DNA of 17,557 nt from positions 1 to 17,557 of the forward strand of contig JBKECY010000034.1 of assembly GCA_047975025.1 (NCBI GenBank), read 5' to 3'. The DNA is from JBKECY01 sp047975025. GTDB lineage: Bacteria > Bacillota > Clostridia > Lachnospirales > Lachnospiraceae. The notes under the pieces are model-generated. The model ran no database searches. It was not told the origin of the DNA and saw only the letters and a list, made by a program, of their open reading frames with translations. A program made the translations under genes and the position numbers. Of this stretch, positions 1-7,893 are shown piece by piece (position 1 is the stretch's first letter; every line of letters begins with the position of its first letter).

Positions 1-557
<557 letters not shown>

Positions 558-579
558 AAGAGGCAGGGAGGCGGAAGTC

Positions 580-622
580 TTCCTGCGGGCAGACAACTTG
601 TGAAGTTGGAAGCCGCAAGGTA
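580..622 (+). other. 23S-tRNA spacer hairpin (possible rRNA processing stem)
   Basis: The spacer between 23S and the first tRNA contains a perfect stem CAACTT (594-599) / AAGTTG (603-608) with a GTG loop. CCTGCGG (from 581) can pair with CCGCAAGG (613-620) outside it with one bulge. A processing stem is inferred from position only. No 5S rRNA can be found in the spacer. Confidence 0.4.
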
Positions 623-689
623 AACTTTAGACTCGTAAATGGAAGAATTGTGTATGCAGTTTTGAGGGTATGTTATTATATCTGTGTAA

Positions 690-763
690 GGCCCAGTGGC
701 TCAGTTGGTTAGAGCGCCGCCCTGTCACGGCGGAGGTCGAGAGTTCGAGTCTCTTCTGGGTCG
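690..763 (+). tRNA. tRNA-Asp (GTC)
   Basis: A full cloverleaf of 74 nt. The acceptor stem GGCCCAG pairs with CTGGGTC, the anticodon GTC is at 724-726 in a seven-base loop, and the T-arm has GTTCGAG. Discriminator base is G. No CCA is encoded; TTT follows. It is the first of seven tRNAs read with the rRNA genes. Confidence 0.97.
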
Positions 764-781
764 TTTATAGTAATTGTTTAT

Positions 782-854
782 GGGATCTTAGCTCAGCTGG
801 GAGAGCATCTGCCTTACAAGCAGAGGGTCATAGGTTCGAACCCTATAGGTCCCA
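782..854 (+). tRNA. tRNA-Val (TAC)
   Basis: A 73-nt cloverleaf. Acceptor GGGATCT pairs with AGGTCCC (one T-G wobble), the anticodon loop CTTACAA gives anticodon TAC, and the T-loop has GGTTCGAACCC. Discriminator A, no encoded CCA. It lies 18 nt after tRNA-Asp. Confidence 0.97.
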
Positions 855-901
855 TTTATACAGTGTTTTATGCTGTATGTTCATGATTGTATTTGATATA
901 T

Positions 902-974
902 GCCGATGTGGCTCAATTGGCAGAGCAGCTGATTTGTAATCAGCAGGTTATCGGTTCAAGTCCGATCATCGGCT
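902..974 (+). tRNA. tRNA-Thr (TGT)
   Basis: A 73-nt cloverleaf. Acceptor GCCGATG pairs with CATCGGC, the anticodon loop TTTGTAA gives TGT, and the T-loop is GGTTCAAGTCC. Discriminator T, no encoded CCA. Only four T residues separate it from tRNA-Tyr. Confidence 0.96.
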
Positions 975-978
975 TTTT

Positions 979-1060
979 GGATGGGTTCCCGAGTGGCCAA
1001 AGGGGGCAGACTGTAAATCTGTTGGCACCGCCTTCGAAGGTTCGAATCCTTCTCCATCCA
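979..1060 (+). tRNA. tRNA-Tyr (GTA)
   Basis: An 82-nt class II tRNA with a long variable arm. Acceptor GGATGGG pairs with TCCATCC (terminal wobble), and the anticodon loop CTGTAAA gives GTA. Discriminator A, no encoded CCA. Confidence 0.96.
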
Positions 1061-1083
1061 CTTTACAACTAAATACTTTATAA

Positions 1084-1157
1084 CGCGGGGTGGAGCAGTT
1101 TGGAAGCTCGTCGGGCTCATAACCCGAAGGTCACAGGTTCAAATCCTGTCCCCGCTA
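1084..1157 (+). tRNA. initiator tRNA-fMet (CAT)
   Basis: A 74-nt tRNA with initiator hallmarks: the first base C1 faces T72 (no Watson-Crick 1-72 pair), the acceptor is CGCGGGG/CCCCGCT, and three G-C pairs (GGG/CCC) flank the anticodon loop CTCATAA. No encoded CCA. This is the start-codon tRNA, not elongator Met or a tRNA-Ile with a CAT anticodon. Confidence 0.95.
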
Positions 1158-1162
1158 CTTTT

Positions 1163-1235
<73 letters not shown>

Positions 1236-1264
1236 TTTTTTACGCAATGATACATAAAAAATAT

Positions 1265-1337
1265 GGAGCATTAGCTCAGTTGGTAGAGCACTTGACTTTT
1301 AATCAAGTTGTCCGGGGTTCGAACCCCCGATGCTTCA
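1265..1337 (+). tRNA. tRNA-Lys (TTT)
   Basis: A 73-nt cloverleaf. Acceptor GGAGCAT pairs with ATGCTTC (one wobble), and the anticodon loop CTTTTAA gives TTT. Discriminator A, no encoded CCA. It is the last gene before the terminator. Confidence 0.97.
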
Positions 1338-1344
1338 CTCTAGT

Positions 1345-1381
1345 AAGCCACTATTTCAGATAGGGAAATGGCGGCTTTTTT
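1345..1381 (+). terminator. Terminator of the rRNA-tRNA operon
   Basis: Arms 1345-1357 and 1365-1377 form a 13-position stem (AAGCC at the base, one A-C mismatch, one wobble) around a 7-nt loop, followed by a run of T (1376-1381). It closes the stable-RNA operon just before the next promoter. Confidence 0.9.
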
Positions 1382-1405
1382 ATTACAGAAAATTCGAAAT
1401 CGGGA

Positions 1406-1433
1406 TTGACAAAATAGTAATATGTGTTAAAAT
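1406..1433 (+). promoter_or_regulatory. Promoter of the amidotransferase-ligase operon
   Basis: TTGACA at 1406-1411 and TAAAAT at 1428-1433, 16 bp apart, fit a sigma-A promoter. It starts 25 bp after the rRNA operon terminator and about 50 bp before the first start codon. Confidence 0.8.
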
Positions 1434-1484
1434 AAACATACAAAACAACTAGGAATAGTGGAAATAAAAAAGAGGTGGATTAAT

Positions 1485-2258
1485 ATGTGCAAGATTTGGG
1501 GCTTTACATCAAAAAAAGAGCGTGAAATTAACGAATACTTGCGGATATTTTACCAGGCCGGTTGCCAGCATCCGCATGGCTGGGGTCTGGCATATCAGGA
1601 ACAACAGGAAATCCTGACTGAGAAAGAGCCTGTAAGTGCCTTAAGCAGCAGCTATCTTAAGGAAAGGCTCTCTGTACCGATTTATACAGCAACGGCACTG
1701 GCACATATACGTTATGCTACTATCGGGGCAGTGGAATACCGAAACTGCCATCCGTTTACGGGATATGATATTTCCGGACGGAAGTGGACTTTGATTCATA
1801 ATGGTACGATCTTTCATTACGAGCCGCTGAATGTTTATGCTAAACGCCAGCAGGGTGATACAGACAGTGAAAGAATATTACTCTATATCCTTGAGCGGCT
1901 GAATGCAGGAATCAGAGACAAGGGTGGTCCCTTACTTGCCGCAGAGCGGTTTGCGATTATTGATGAAGTGGTCAGAGGAATGTCAGAAGGTAATAAGCTG
2001 AATCTCTTATTGGCAGACGGAGAAACTGTATATGCCCATACAAATCTGCGGGAATCACTATATTGTCTTAAGGAGAAAGATAGTGCGATGTTTTCTACCA
2101 GCCCTCTTACCGATCAGGACTGGAGACCTCTTTCCTTTATGCAGTTACAGGGGTATCAAGAGGGTAAATTAGTGCTGGAAGGCCAGAAACATTCGAATGA
2201 GTACATTGAAACACAAGAACAGTTAAAGTATATATATCAGGCATTTGCTGAGCTGTAG
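1485..2258 (+). CDS. Class II glutamine amidotransferase (YafJ/EgtC-like)
   Basis: A stand-alone Ntn-type class II glutamine amidotransferase domain of 257 residues. The start is set at 1485, because AGAGGTGG lies just upstream (1471-1478) and because this ATG puts Cys at residue 2, the N-terminal nucleophile after Met removal. An in-frame GTG at 1458 would bury that Cys. Visible catalytic motifs are C2-KIWGF, H31-GWG, R76 in HIRYATIG, N106-G107 (oxyanion hole, HNGT) and D127 in GDTDSE. There is no synthase domain, so the enzyme should hydrolyse a gamma-glutamyl amide bond rather than feed ammonia to an attached acceptor. Relatives are YafJ and mycobacterial EgtC, which removes glutamate from an ergothioneine precursor. 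The next gene, 11 nt on, is a glutamate-cysteine ligase homologue, so the pair may add and later remove a gamma-glutamyl group. The true substrate is unknown. Confidence 0.9.
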   Translation: MCKIWGFTSKKEREINEYLRIFYQAGCQHPHGWGLAYQEQQEILTEKEPVSALSSSYLKERLSVPIYTATALAHIRYATIGAVEYRNCHPFTGYDISGRKWTLIHNGTIFHYEPLNVYAKRQQGDTDSERILLYILERLNAGIRDKGGPLLAAERFAIIDEVVRGMSEGNKLNLLLADGETVYAHTNLRESLYCLKEKDSAMFSTSPLTDQDWRPLSFMQLQGYQEGKLVLEGQKHSNEYIETQEQLKYIYQAFAEL

Positions 2259-2269
2259 CAGGGGAAGAT

Positions 2270-3649
2270 ATGGAGCATCAATTACTAAGACAATTGCTGT
2301 ATAATAAATACATTGTACCCACACAGGGGGAGCGTCCCCAGTATATTGGTGTGGAAATAGAGCTGCCAATTCTCAATCTTGAGCGTAAGGCAGTTGATTT
2401 TACTAATATTCACCAGGTCACAGCAAGTTTTCAGGAGAAATTTGCATTTGAGATTCAATTAAGTGACGATGAGGGTGAAGTATATGCGCTCAGTGATCCG
2501 ATCACAGGCGATGTACTTTCTTATGACTGCTCTTATAACAATCTTGAGTTTTCGTTTGGACGAGCGACTGACCTTCACAGTATACAGAAGCGGTTTGTGG
2601 CATATTACAGCTTTATTCAGGAAAAGCTGACAGCGTTTCATTATACGCTGACTGGATTAGGGATTAATCCGTACCATAAGTATAACCAGAACCTGCCGAT
2701 TCCCAGTGAGCGGTACCGCATGTTGTTTCATCACCTGCAATCCTATGAAAAGCATGATGGCAGCAAGCAGTTTCATTCGTACCCGTCCTATGGAATGTTT
2801 TCTAGTGCCACACAGGTACAGCTTGATGTAAGAGAAGACGAATTGCTGGCAATGCTTCGTGTATTCTCTAAGCTGGAACCGGTAAAAGCCCTGCTCTTTG
2901 CCAATTCCTACATGGAAGAGGAGCCGGGGTACCTGTGTTACAGAGATTTGTTGTGGGAAAAAAGCATGCAGGGATATAATGCACACAATATTGGGGGCTA
3001 TGAATATGAACTTGAAGACGAAGAAGAACTCTTGGAATATCTGATGTCGACAAGTATTTATTGTGTGATTCGGAATCATAAATATATTCACTTTACACCG
3101 GTGCCGATTCGTGAATACTTTAATTCGTCTGAAATTAAGGGAGAATACTTTGACGGTACTTCGTACGTTACAACATCCTTTGTGCCATCTCCTGAAGATC
3201 TGGAATTTCTTAGAACCTATAAGTTCGTAGATCTGACCTATCGGGGAACGATTGAGTTTCGCAGTGTATGCAGTCAGCCGGTTTCCGAGGCAATGACCAG
3301 TGCGGCATTTCATTTAGGGCTTCGCAGTGAGCTGGAATCGCTTGAGAAGCTGCTCGACAGCGACCGAAGTCTCTTTCACCATGGCTTTTCCAGCATGGAG
3401 CTGCGTGAGATCTGCAATCGCAGAGAATGGCAGGATTTTATGGAACGAGAAGACATAGCGTCATTTCTGCTGGATATTCTAAGATTGGCTGAGCAGGGAC
3501 TGCGCCGGCGCGGTCTGGGAGAGGAAACATATCTGGCACCACTTTTTATACGTGCCAAGCGGTGCACAAATCCGGCGCGAACTATGCTGGAGTATCTGGA
3601 AAGCGGTAGCAGTATGGAGGATATAATCCATAGATATGCAAAAATATAG
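2270..3649 (+). CDS. Glutamate-cysteine ligase family protein (GCS2/EgtA-like)
   Basis: A 459-residue carboxylate-amine ligase of the GCS2 fold, expected to join the gamma-carboxyl of glutamate to an amine such as cysteine using ATP and Mg2+. Supporting motifs are GVEIELPI at 27-34 (E29 and E31, metal and nucleotide site), NNLEFSFG at 90-97, and GTIEFRS at 326-332, the late strand conserved in this family. The ATG at 2270 has AGGGGAAG upstream. It lies 11 nt after the amidotransferase, so the two are co-transcribed. No glutathione synthetase, EgtB or EgtD gene is nearby, so the window does not show whether the product is gamma-glutamylcysteine or another gamma-glutamyl compound. Assignment to the fold is firm; the amine acceptor is open. 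Confidence 0.87.
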   Translation: MEHQLLRQLLYNKYIVPTQGERPQYIGVEIELPILNLERKAVDFTNIHQVTASFQEKFAFEIQLSDDEGEVYALSDPITGDVLSYDCSYNNLEFSFGRATDLHSIQKRFVAYYSFIQEKLTAFHYTLTGLGINPYHKYNQNLPIPSERYRMLFHHLQSYEKHDGSKQFHSYPSYGMFSSATQVQLDVREDELLAMLRVFSKLEPVKALLFANSYMEEEPGYLCYRDLLWEKSMQGYNAHNIGGYEYELEDEEELLEYLMSTSIYCVIRNHKYIHFTPVPIREYFNSSEIKGEYFDGTSYVTTSFVPSPEDLEFLRTYKFVDLTYRGTIEFRSVCSQPVSEAMTSAAFHLGLRSELESLEKLLDSDRSLFHHGFSSMELREICNRREWQDFMEREDIASFLLDILRLAEQGLRRRGLGEETYLAPLFIRAKRCTNPARTMLEYLESGSSMEDIIHRYAKI

Positions 3650-3671
3650 AGCGGAGTTTCCGCTCTATTTT
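3646..3671. terminator. Bidirectional terminator between convergent operons
   Basis: A perfect 10-bp stem, ATAGAGCGGA (3646-3655) / TCCGCTCTAT (3659-3668), has a GTT loop. It ends in TTTT on the plus strand and in TATTTTT on the minus strand (from AAAAATA at 3640-3646). It overlaps the ligase stop codon and lies 12 bp past the trkH stop, so it can stop both operons. Confidence 0.92.
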
Positions 3672-3683
3672 GCTGTGTCCATA

Positions 3684-5123
3684 TTATTGCCGTTTCCATG
3701 TGTTCGGCATGAATAGAATCAGAATCGGGAAAATTTCTAATCTTCCGACAAGCATATCGAACATAAGGACTGCTTTTGAAAAATCCGAGTAGATACTGAA
3801 ATTTCCAGTCGGACCAACCAGTCCCAACCCCGGACCCATATTATTCATTGATGAGGCTACAGCTGTAAAATTAGTCGTAAAATCAAAATTATCAAGACTG
3901 ATACATAGCAAAGAGATGACAAAGATTGCCATATATGTAAGAAAGAAGATATTAACAGAGCGAATCGTATCTCTGGCTATTACGTGCCCATCCATTTTGA
4001 CTTTTTTGATACTTTTGGGATGAATAATAAAGAAAAGTTCTTTGCGAATCGTTTTAAAAGCAATCAGGAAACGTGAGACCTTAATACCGCCGCTGGTACT
4101 TCCGGCACAGGCTCCAATGAACATGAGCAGAATCAGAATCGCCTGTGCAAATGCAGGCCATTGGCCATAATCTGTGGTAAAATAGCCGGTGCTGGTGATT
4201 ATGGAGGCAACCTGAAAGGCGGATTGCTGTATGGCTTCCTGAACCGTCGGGAAGAAATCTCGAATGTTGTAGGCGACCAGCAGAATACTTATTGCGATAA
4301 TGCCCAAATAGGCAAAAAGTTCTTCGGATTTAAAAACCTGTTTAAATCTTTTGCATAGCAGAAGATAATAGATGTTAAAGTTAATACCGAACAAAAGCAT
4401 AAAGACAGTGACGATAATCTGCAGATGCTCGGGGTAACTCCCCATACTGTCATTGAGCGTGCCGAAGCCTCCGGTACCGGCAGTACTGATAGCAATAGAA
4501 ACAGAGTCAAAGGCAGACATTCCGGAGAAAAACAGGATGATGATTTCAATCAAGGTCATGCCGATATAGATTCCGTACAAAATCCGCGCCGTATGTTTGA
4601 CTCTGGGAACCAGCTTTCGCACCGATGGCCCCGGTGTCTCTGCCCGCATCAAATAGATGTGCTGACCTCCAACCATAGGAAGTACAGTCAGAATCAGTAC
4701 AAGAACACCCATACCGCCAATCCAGTGTGTCAGACTGCGCCAGAAGAGAGTGGCTTTTGACAATGCGGTAACATCCGATAATATGCTGCCTCCGGTTGTC
4801 GAAAAGCCGGATACAGACTCGAATAACGCATCCGGAATGGAAGTAATCTCACCACTGATCAGATATGGCAGTGCACCGACCACGCTAAGCAGAACCCAGC
4901 AAAGTGAAACTGACAGAAAGCCTTCGCGCGCATAAATCGTATCATTGACAGGCCGCTTTAGGGAAAACAGAATGCCCAGTCCAAGAGATAAAGCCATGAC
5001 AATAATAAAAGCTCTGGCACTGCTTTCCCCATGGTACAAAGCGATACCACAGGGAATCAGCAGGAATACACCTTCCAGCTTTAATACAGAAGCTATAATA
5101 TAGCGAATCATTGAATAATTCAT
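3684..5123 (-). CDS. trkH: TrkH-type potassium uptake channel subunit
   Basis: A 479-residue integral membrane protein of the TrkH/KtrB superfamily that carries K+ across the membrane. It has the four-fold M1-P-M2 layout with one filter motif per repeat: SGFSTTGGS, AISTAGTGGFGT, ITSTGYFTTDY and SSMNNMGPGLG. The central Gly-containing P-loops are what give K+ selectivity in this family. Length matches TrkH. The ATG at 5123 has GGGTGG about 10 nt upstream. It is the second gene of an operon, 42 nt after trkA, whose product gates it by binding nucleotide at its cytoplasmic face. A GTGGGGCTCCCCAC palindrome (5153-5166) overlaps the trkA stop and may tune relative expression. Confidence 0.95.
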   Translation of the reverse strand: MNYSMIRYIIASVLKLEGVFLLIPCGIALYHGESSARAFIIVMALSLGLGILFSLKRPVNDTIYAREGFLSVSLCWVLLSVVGALPYLISGEITSIPDALFESVSGFSTTGGSILSDVTALSKATLFWRSLTHWIGGMGVLVLILTVLPMVGGQHIYLMRAETPGPSVRKLVPRVKHTARILYGIYIGMTLIEIIILFFSGMSAFDSVSIAISTAGTGGFGTLNDSMGSYPEHLQIIVTVFMLLFGINFNIYYLLLCKRFKQVFKSEELFAYLGIIAISILLVAYNIRDFFPTVQEAIQQSAFQVASIITSTGYFTTDYGQWPAFAQAILILLMFIGACAGSTSGGIKVSRFLIAFKTIRKELFFIIHPKSIKKVKMDGHVIARDTIRSVNIFFLTYMAIFVISLLCISLDNFDFTTNFTAVASSMNNMGPGLGLVGPTGNFSIYSDFSKAVLMFDMLVGRLEIFPILILFMPNTWKRQ

Positions 5124-5165
5124 AAGAAAAAATCCACCCTTTACCTGATATTGTGGGGCTCCCCA

Positions 5166-6521
5166 CTAATTAAGTATGTCCTGCATATCCTGGAGACCGG
5201 AACGTGTCGTAACGACAATGACATGATCGCGGGGCAGCAGACAGTCCTGACCGCCGGGAATGATCGGTTTGCCATCGCGGATGATGCAGGCAATCAGAAT
5301 ATTGCTTTTAATATCCAGATCCTGTAAGGGAATATTGGTCAGCAAAGGATTTTCCAGAACATGAAATTCCAGTGCTTCCACTCGGTTATCCATCAGCTTG
5401 TATAAGGTTTCTATATTGCTGCCCATCGAGTTTTTAGTAGCCCGGACATATTGCAGAATGATTTCTGATGTCGTGTGCTGCGGGTATACAACACTGTCCA
5501 AAAACAGATTGCCGATGAGGCGGGACAGTTTGATATGATTGATTTTAGTGATGATCTTCGCCTGAGTTTTTTCACGAGCGACGAGGGAAAGCATGATGTT
5601 TTCTTCATCTGAGTTGGTGAGGGCAACAAAAGAAGCGGTGTTTTTGATTCGCTCTTCATCTAAGAGATCCTCATCACCACCGTCTCCATGCAGAATAATA
5701 GCGCCGGGAAGCAGGTCACTGAGTTCTTCACAGCGCGCCAGATTCTTCTCGACGATTTTAACGGTCATGCCTAATTTCAAAAGCATGGTTGCAAGATAGA
5801 CGGAGATTTCCCCGCCTCCTATAATGAGAGTGCTCTTCGCACGATTGGTCTTGATACCGATTTTAGCAAAAAAACGGATGGCATTCTTATGTGAGGCAAC
5901 AAAGGAAACCATGTCGCCGGAATGCAGAATGAACTTACCGTCTGGAATTGTGACGATTCCATCTCTGTCAACGGCAGAAATCAGTACTTCCGTCTTAAGC
6001 TTGGCCGAAAGCTCGGACAAGGCCATGTTGCACAGGATACTGTCAGGGCTGATGCGAAAACGCAGGGCTTCGACATAGCCTTTGGAAAAAACATCAATTT
6101 CGATCGCACTTGGAAACCGTAAAAGTCGTGCAATCTCCCGGGCAGCAGCGAATTCCGGATTGATGATCATGGACAGGTCAAGCTCTTCCCGGATAAAACG
6201 CCGTTCTTTTATATAGATTGGATTACGTACACGTGCAATCGTCTTACACTGTCCTGTCTTTTTGGCAATTACACAGCACAGCAGATTTAATTCATCCGAT
6301 TCCGTTACAGCGATGAATAAATCCGCCTGCTCAATGTTAGCCTCAGACAAAGTACTGTATACGGCTCCATTACCTGCAACGCCAAATACGTTGTAAATAT
6401 TGGAAACCTCCTGTACTAATGCGTAGTCAGTGTCAATGACACTAATGTTATTATCCTCTTTACTTAATTGTGCTGTGAGTGAGATACCCAGTTCGCCACA
6501 GCCGACAATAATGATGCGCAT
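5166..6521 (-). CDS. trkA: TrkA, nucleotide-binding regulator of K+ uptake
   Basis: A 451-residue cytoplasmic RCK protein with two tandem TrkA_N-TrkA_C modules, the double form that pairs with TrkH. The first Rossmann fold begins MRIIIVGCGELG (GxGxxG, residues 7-12), with D30 at the end of strand beta-2, as expected for NAD(H) binding. The second begins STLIIGGGEIS near residue 230. The TrkA_C domains follow each (about 140-220 and 370-451). ATG at 6521 is preceded by GGGGGAG at good spacing. It is first in the operon; trkH follows on the same strand. Confidence 0.95.
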   Translation of the reverse strand: MRIIIVGCGELGISLTAQLSKEDNNISVIDTDYALVQEVSNIYNVFGVAGNGAVYSTLSEANIEQADLFIAVTESDELNLLCCVIAKKTGQCKTIARVRNPIYIKERRFIREELDLSMIINPEFAAAREIARLLRFPSAIEIDVFSKGYVEALRFRISPDSILCNMALSELSAKLKTEVLISAVDRDGIVTIPDGKFILHSGDMVSFVASHKNAIRFFAKIGIKTNRAKSTLIIGGGEISVYLATMLLKLGMTVKIVEKNLARCEELSDLLPGAIILHGDGGDEDLLDEERIKNTASFVALTNSDEENIMLSLVAREKTQAKIITKINHIKLSRLIGNLFLDSVVYPQHTTSEIILQYVRATKNSMGSNIETLYKLMDNRVEALEFHVLENPLLTNIPLQDLDIKSNILIACIIRDGKPIIPGGQDCLLPRDHVIVVTTRSGLQDMQDILN

Positions 6522-6563
6522 GTGTAATGCTCCCCCTGTTTTTTAGTAATATACTCTTCTAGG

Positions 6564-6592
6564 ATTATAGCATTTTATAACAGTGCTGGAAA
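6564..6592 (-). promoter_or_regulatory. Promoter of trkA-trkH
   Basis: Read on the minus strand, TTTCCA (6592-6587) and TATAAT (6569-6564) are 17 bp apart, about 43 bp ahead of the trkA start. The -10 is perfect and the -35 matches four of six. No terminator is visible between the MFS stop at 6614 and this promoter, so some read-through into trkA is possible. Confidence 0.65.
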
Positions 6593-6613
6593 GTACAAAC
6601 TTTTAGTAAAGAT

Positions 6614-7855
6614 TTAGTCTGAGGCAGTATGGCTGCGACCGATCTGCCAGATCCACAGCTGGCTGATCAGAGTAAGTAAAATTACGGCAATTCCGGATAA
6701 GAAGAACCAGAACGCCACGCCTTTGCTTTCGGCAATGGGACCCGAGAGGAGCAGGCCGGCCGGCATGGAAAGGGAAATCAGACTTCCCATCAGGGAGAAC
6801 GTGCGTCCCTGCTTTTCTAGTGCTACGGTTTCTTGTATATAGGCTACATAAGGGATGTTGAACAGATTTCCGCAGGCACCCATAATACAGCAGAAAATCG
6901 TATAAAGTGCAAAATAGCTCATGGAGGGTGGCAGCAGGCCACAGGCCAGTGCGGTCACCCCAATGCCAAGCAGTCCCAGATGTATCATGAAGAATTTCTG
7001 CTTTATGGCACCGCGAAGTCCCACGAGCAGCGAGGCAGCCATCATACCGACGGCATACAAAAGCTCAACCAGTCCGGCATGCCAGGCTGTACCGTTAAAA
7101 TAGCTGCTTGTCATAAGCGGATAATAGGAGGCAAGCGGCATAAAGAACACCATACATAATGTAGTAATTATAGTAATCGCCCCCAACTTTTTGTCCTGAA
7201 TAAAGACCAGCGCCCCATCTTTTAATTCGTACAAAAAGTTGGAAGCAGATGTCCCTTTTACAGGAAGTTCAGGGATTTTGGTGACACCCATTGTGATACA
7301 GGCTACAATAGCCCCGAGCAGATCTGTTGCCAGAATGATGTGCATGGGAAGCGCCGCATACATGAGAGCACCCAGAACAGGACCCAGCATCAAAGCTCCT
7401 GATTGCAGGAACTGACTCCAGCCGTTGGCACGTACCAGCTCGTCTTTGGGGACCAGCAAGGGTACGATTGCCTGAATAGAGGGCGAGTGGAACACACTGG
7501 CCACAGCACGTACACCGATTACCAGATAGGCCAGCCAGTAGACCGGTGTACTAAAATAGAAGGAAAGTGCAAAAAAGAAAGCAACAATTCCCATAAACAT
7601 GTCTGCAATAATAACAATACGCTTTCGGTTCAAACGGTCAATCCAGACGCCGACCCAGGGGCCTAACAAGGCCTGCGGCAGAAACGCAAAGAGGCCGGAC
7701 AAAGCCATGACAAGAGCTGAATCAGATTTGACTGCAAGCCACCAGATCAGGGCGAATTGTACCGCAGAGCTTCCGATCAGCGAAACAGTCTGTCCGCTGA
7801 TAATGGTGGCAAATTTCAATTTCCAAGGTGTAGTTTCATTTGTAAGCATACGCAT
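6614..7855 (-). CDS. MFS drug exporter, Mef(A)-like
   Basis: A 413-residue major facilitator permease with about 12 hydrophobic segments. The N-terminal half carries GQTVSLIGSSAVQFALIWW, then GPWVGVWIDRLNRKR (the A-like loop between helices 2 and 3) and FHSPSIQAIVPLLVP. As I recall the family, this run of motifs closely matches Mef macrolide exporters. It should act as a proton-driven exporter in the membrane. It follows an ABC-F ribosomal protection gene by 38 nt in one operon, which suggests joint protection from ribosome-targeting drugs; the substrate cannot be read from the sequence. Start: the ATG at 7855 is used, with 7849 two codons later possible. A 19-nt hairpin (7862-7880) sits between the purine-rich ribosome binding site and the start. 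Confidence 0.88.
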   Translation of the reverse strand: MRMLTNETTPWKLKFATIISGQTVSLIGSSAVQFALIWWLAVKSDSALVMALSGLFAFLPQALLGPWVGVWIDRLNRKRIVIIADMFMGIVAFFFALSFYFSTPVYWLAYLVIGVRAVASVFHSPSIQAIVPLLVPKDELVRANGWSQFLQSGALMLGPVLGALMYAALPMHIILATDLLGAIVACITMGVTKIPELPVKGTSASNFLYELKDGALVFIQDKKLGAITIITTLCMVFFMPLASYYPLMTSSYFNGTAWHAGLVELLYAVGMMAASLLVGLRGAIKQKFFMIHLGLLGIGVTALACGLLPPSMSYFALYTIFCCIMGACGNLFNIPYVAYIQETVALEKQGRTFSLMGSLISLSMPAGLLLSGPIAESKGVAFWFFLSGIAVILLTLISQLWIWQIGRSHTASD

Positions 7856-7861
7856 CTCTTA

Positions 7862-7880
7862 TATCTGCAACCGGCAGATA
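7862..7880 (-). promoter_or_regulatory. Intercistronic hairpin before the MFS start
   Basis: A perfect inverted repeat, TATCTGC (7862-7868) / GCAGATA (7874-7880) with a 5-nt loop, lies between the ribosome binding site AAGGGAAAGGAAA (minus strand, about 7884-7896, overlapping the ABC-F stop) and the MFS ATG at 7855. Folding would bring the two to a normal spacing. The role is inferred. Confidence 0.5.
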
Positions 7881-7893
7881 CGTTTCCTTTCCC

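Noticed and set aside
1458..1484. Upstream GTG start for the amidotransferase.
   Set aside because: It would add nine residues before Cys2, which must be N-terminal to act as nucleophile, and the ribosome binding site fits 1485.
2657..3313. A 218-codon minus-strand frame opposite the ligase gene.
   Set aside because: It is a shadow of the ligase, lacks a ribosome binding site, and its composition resembles no protein family.
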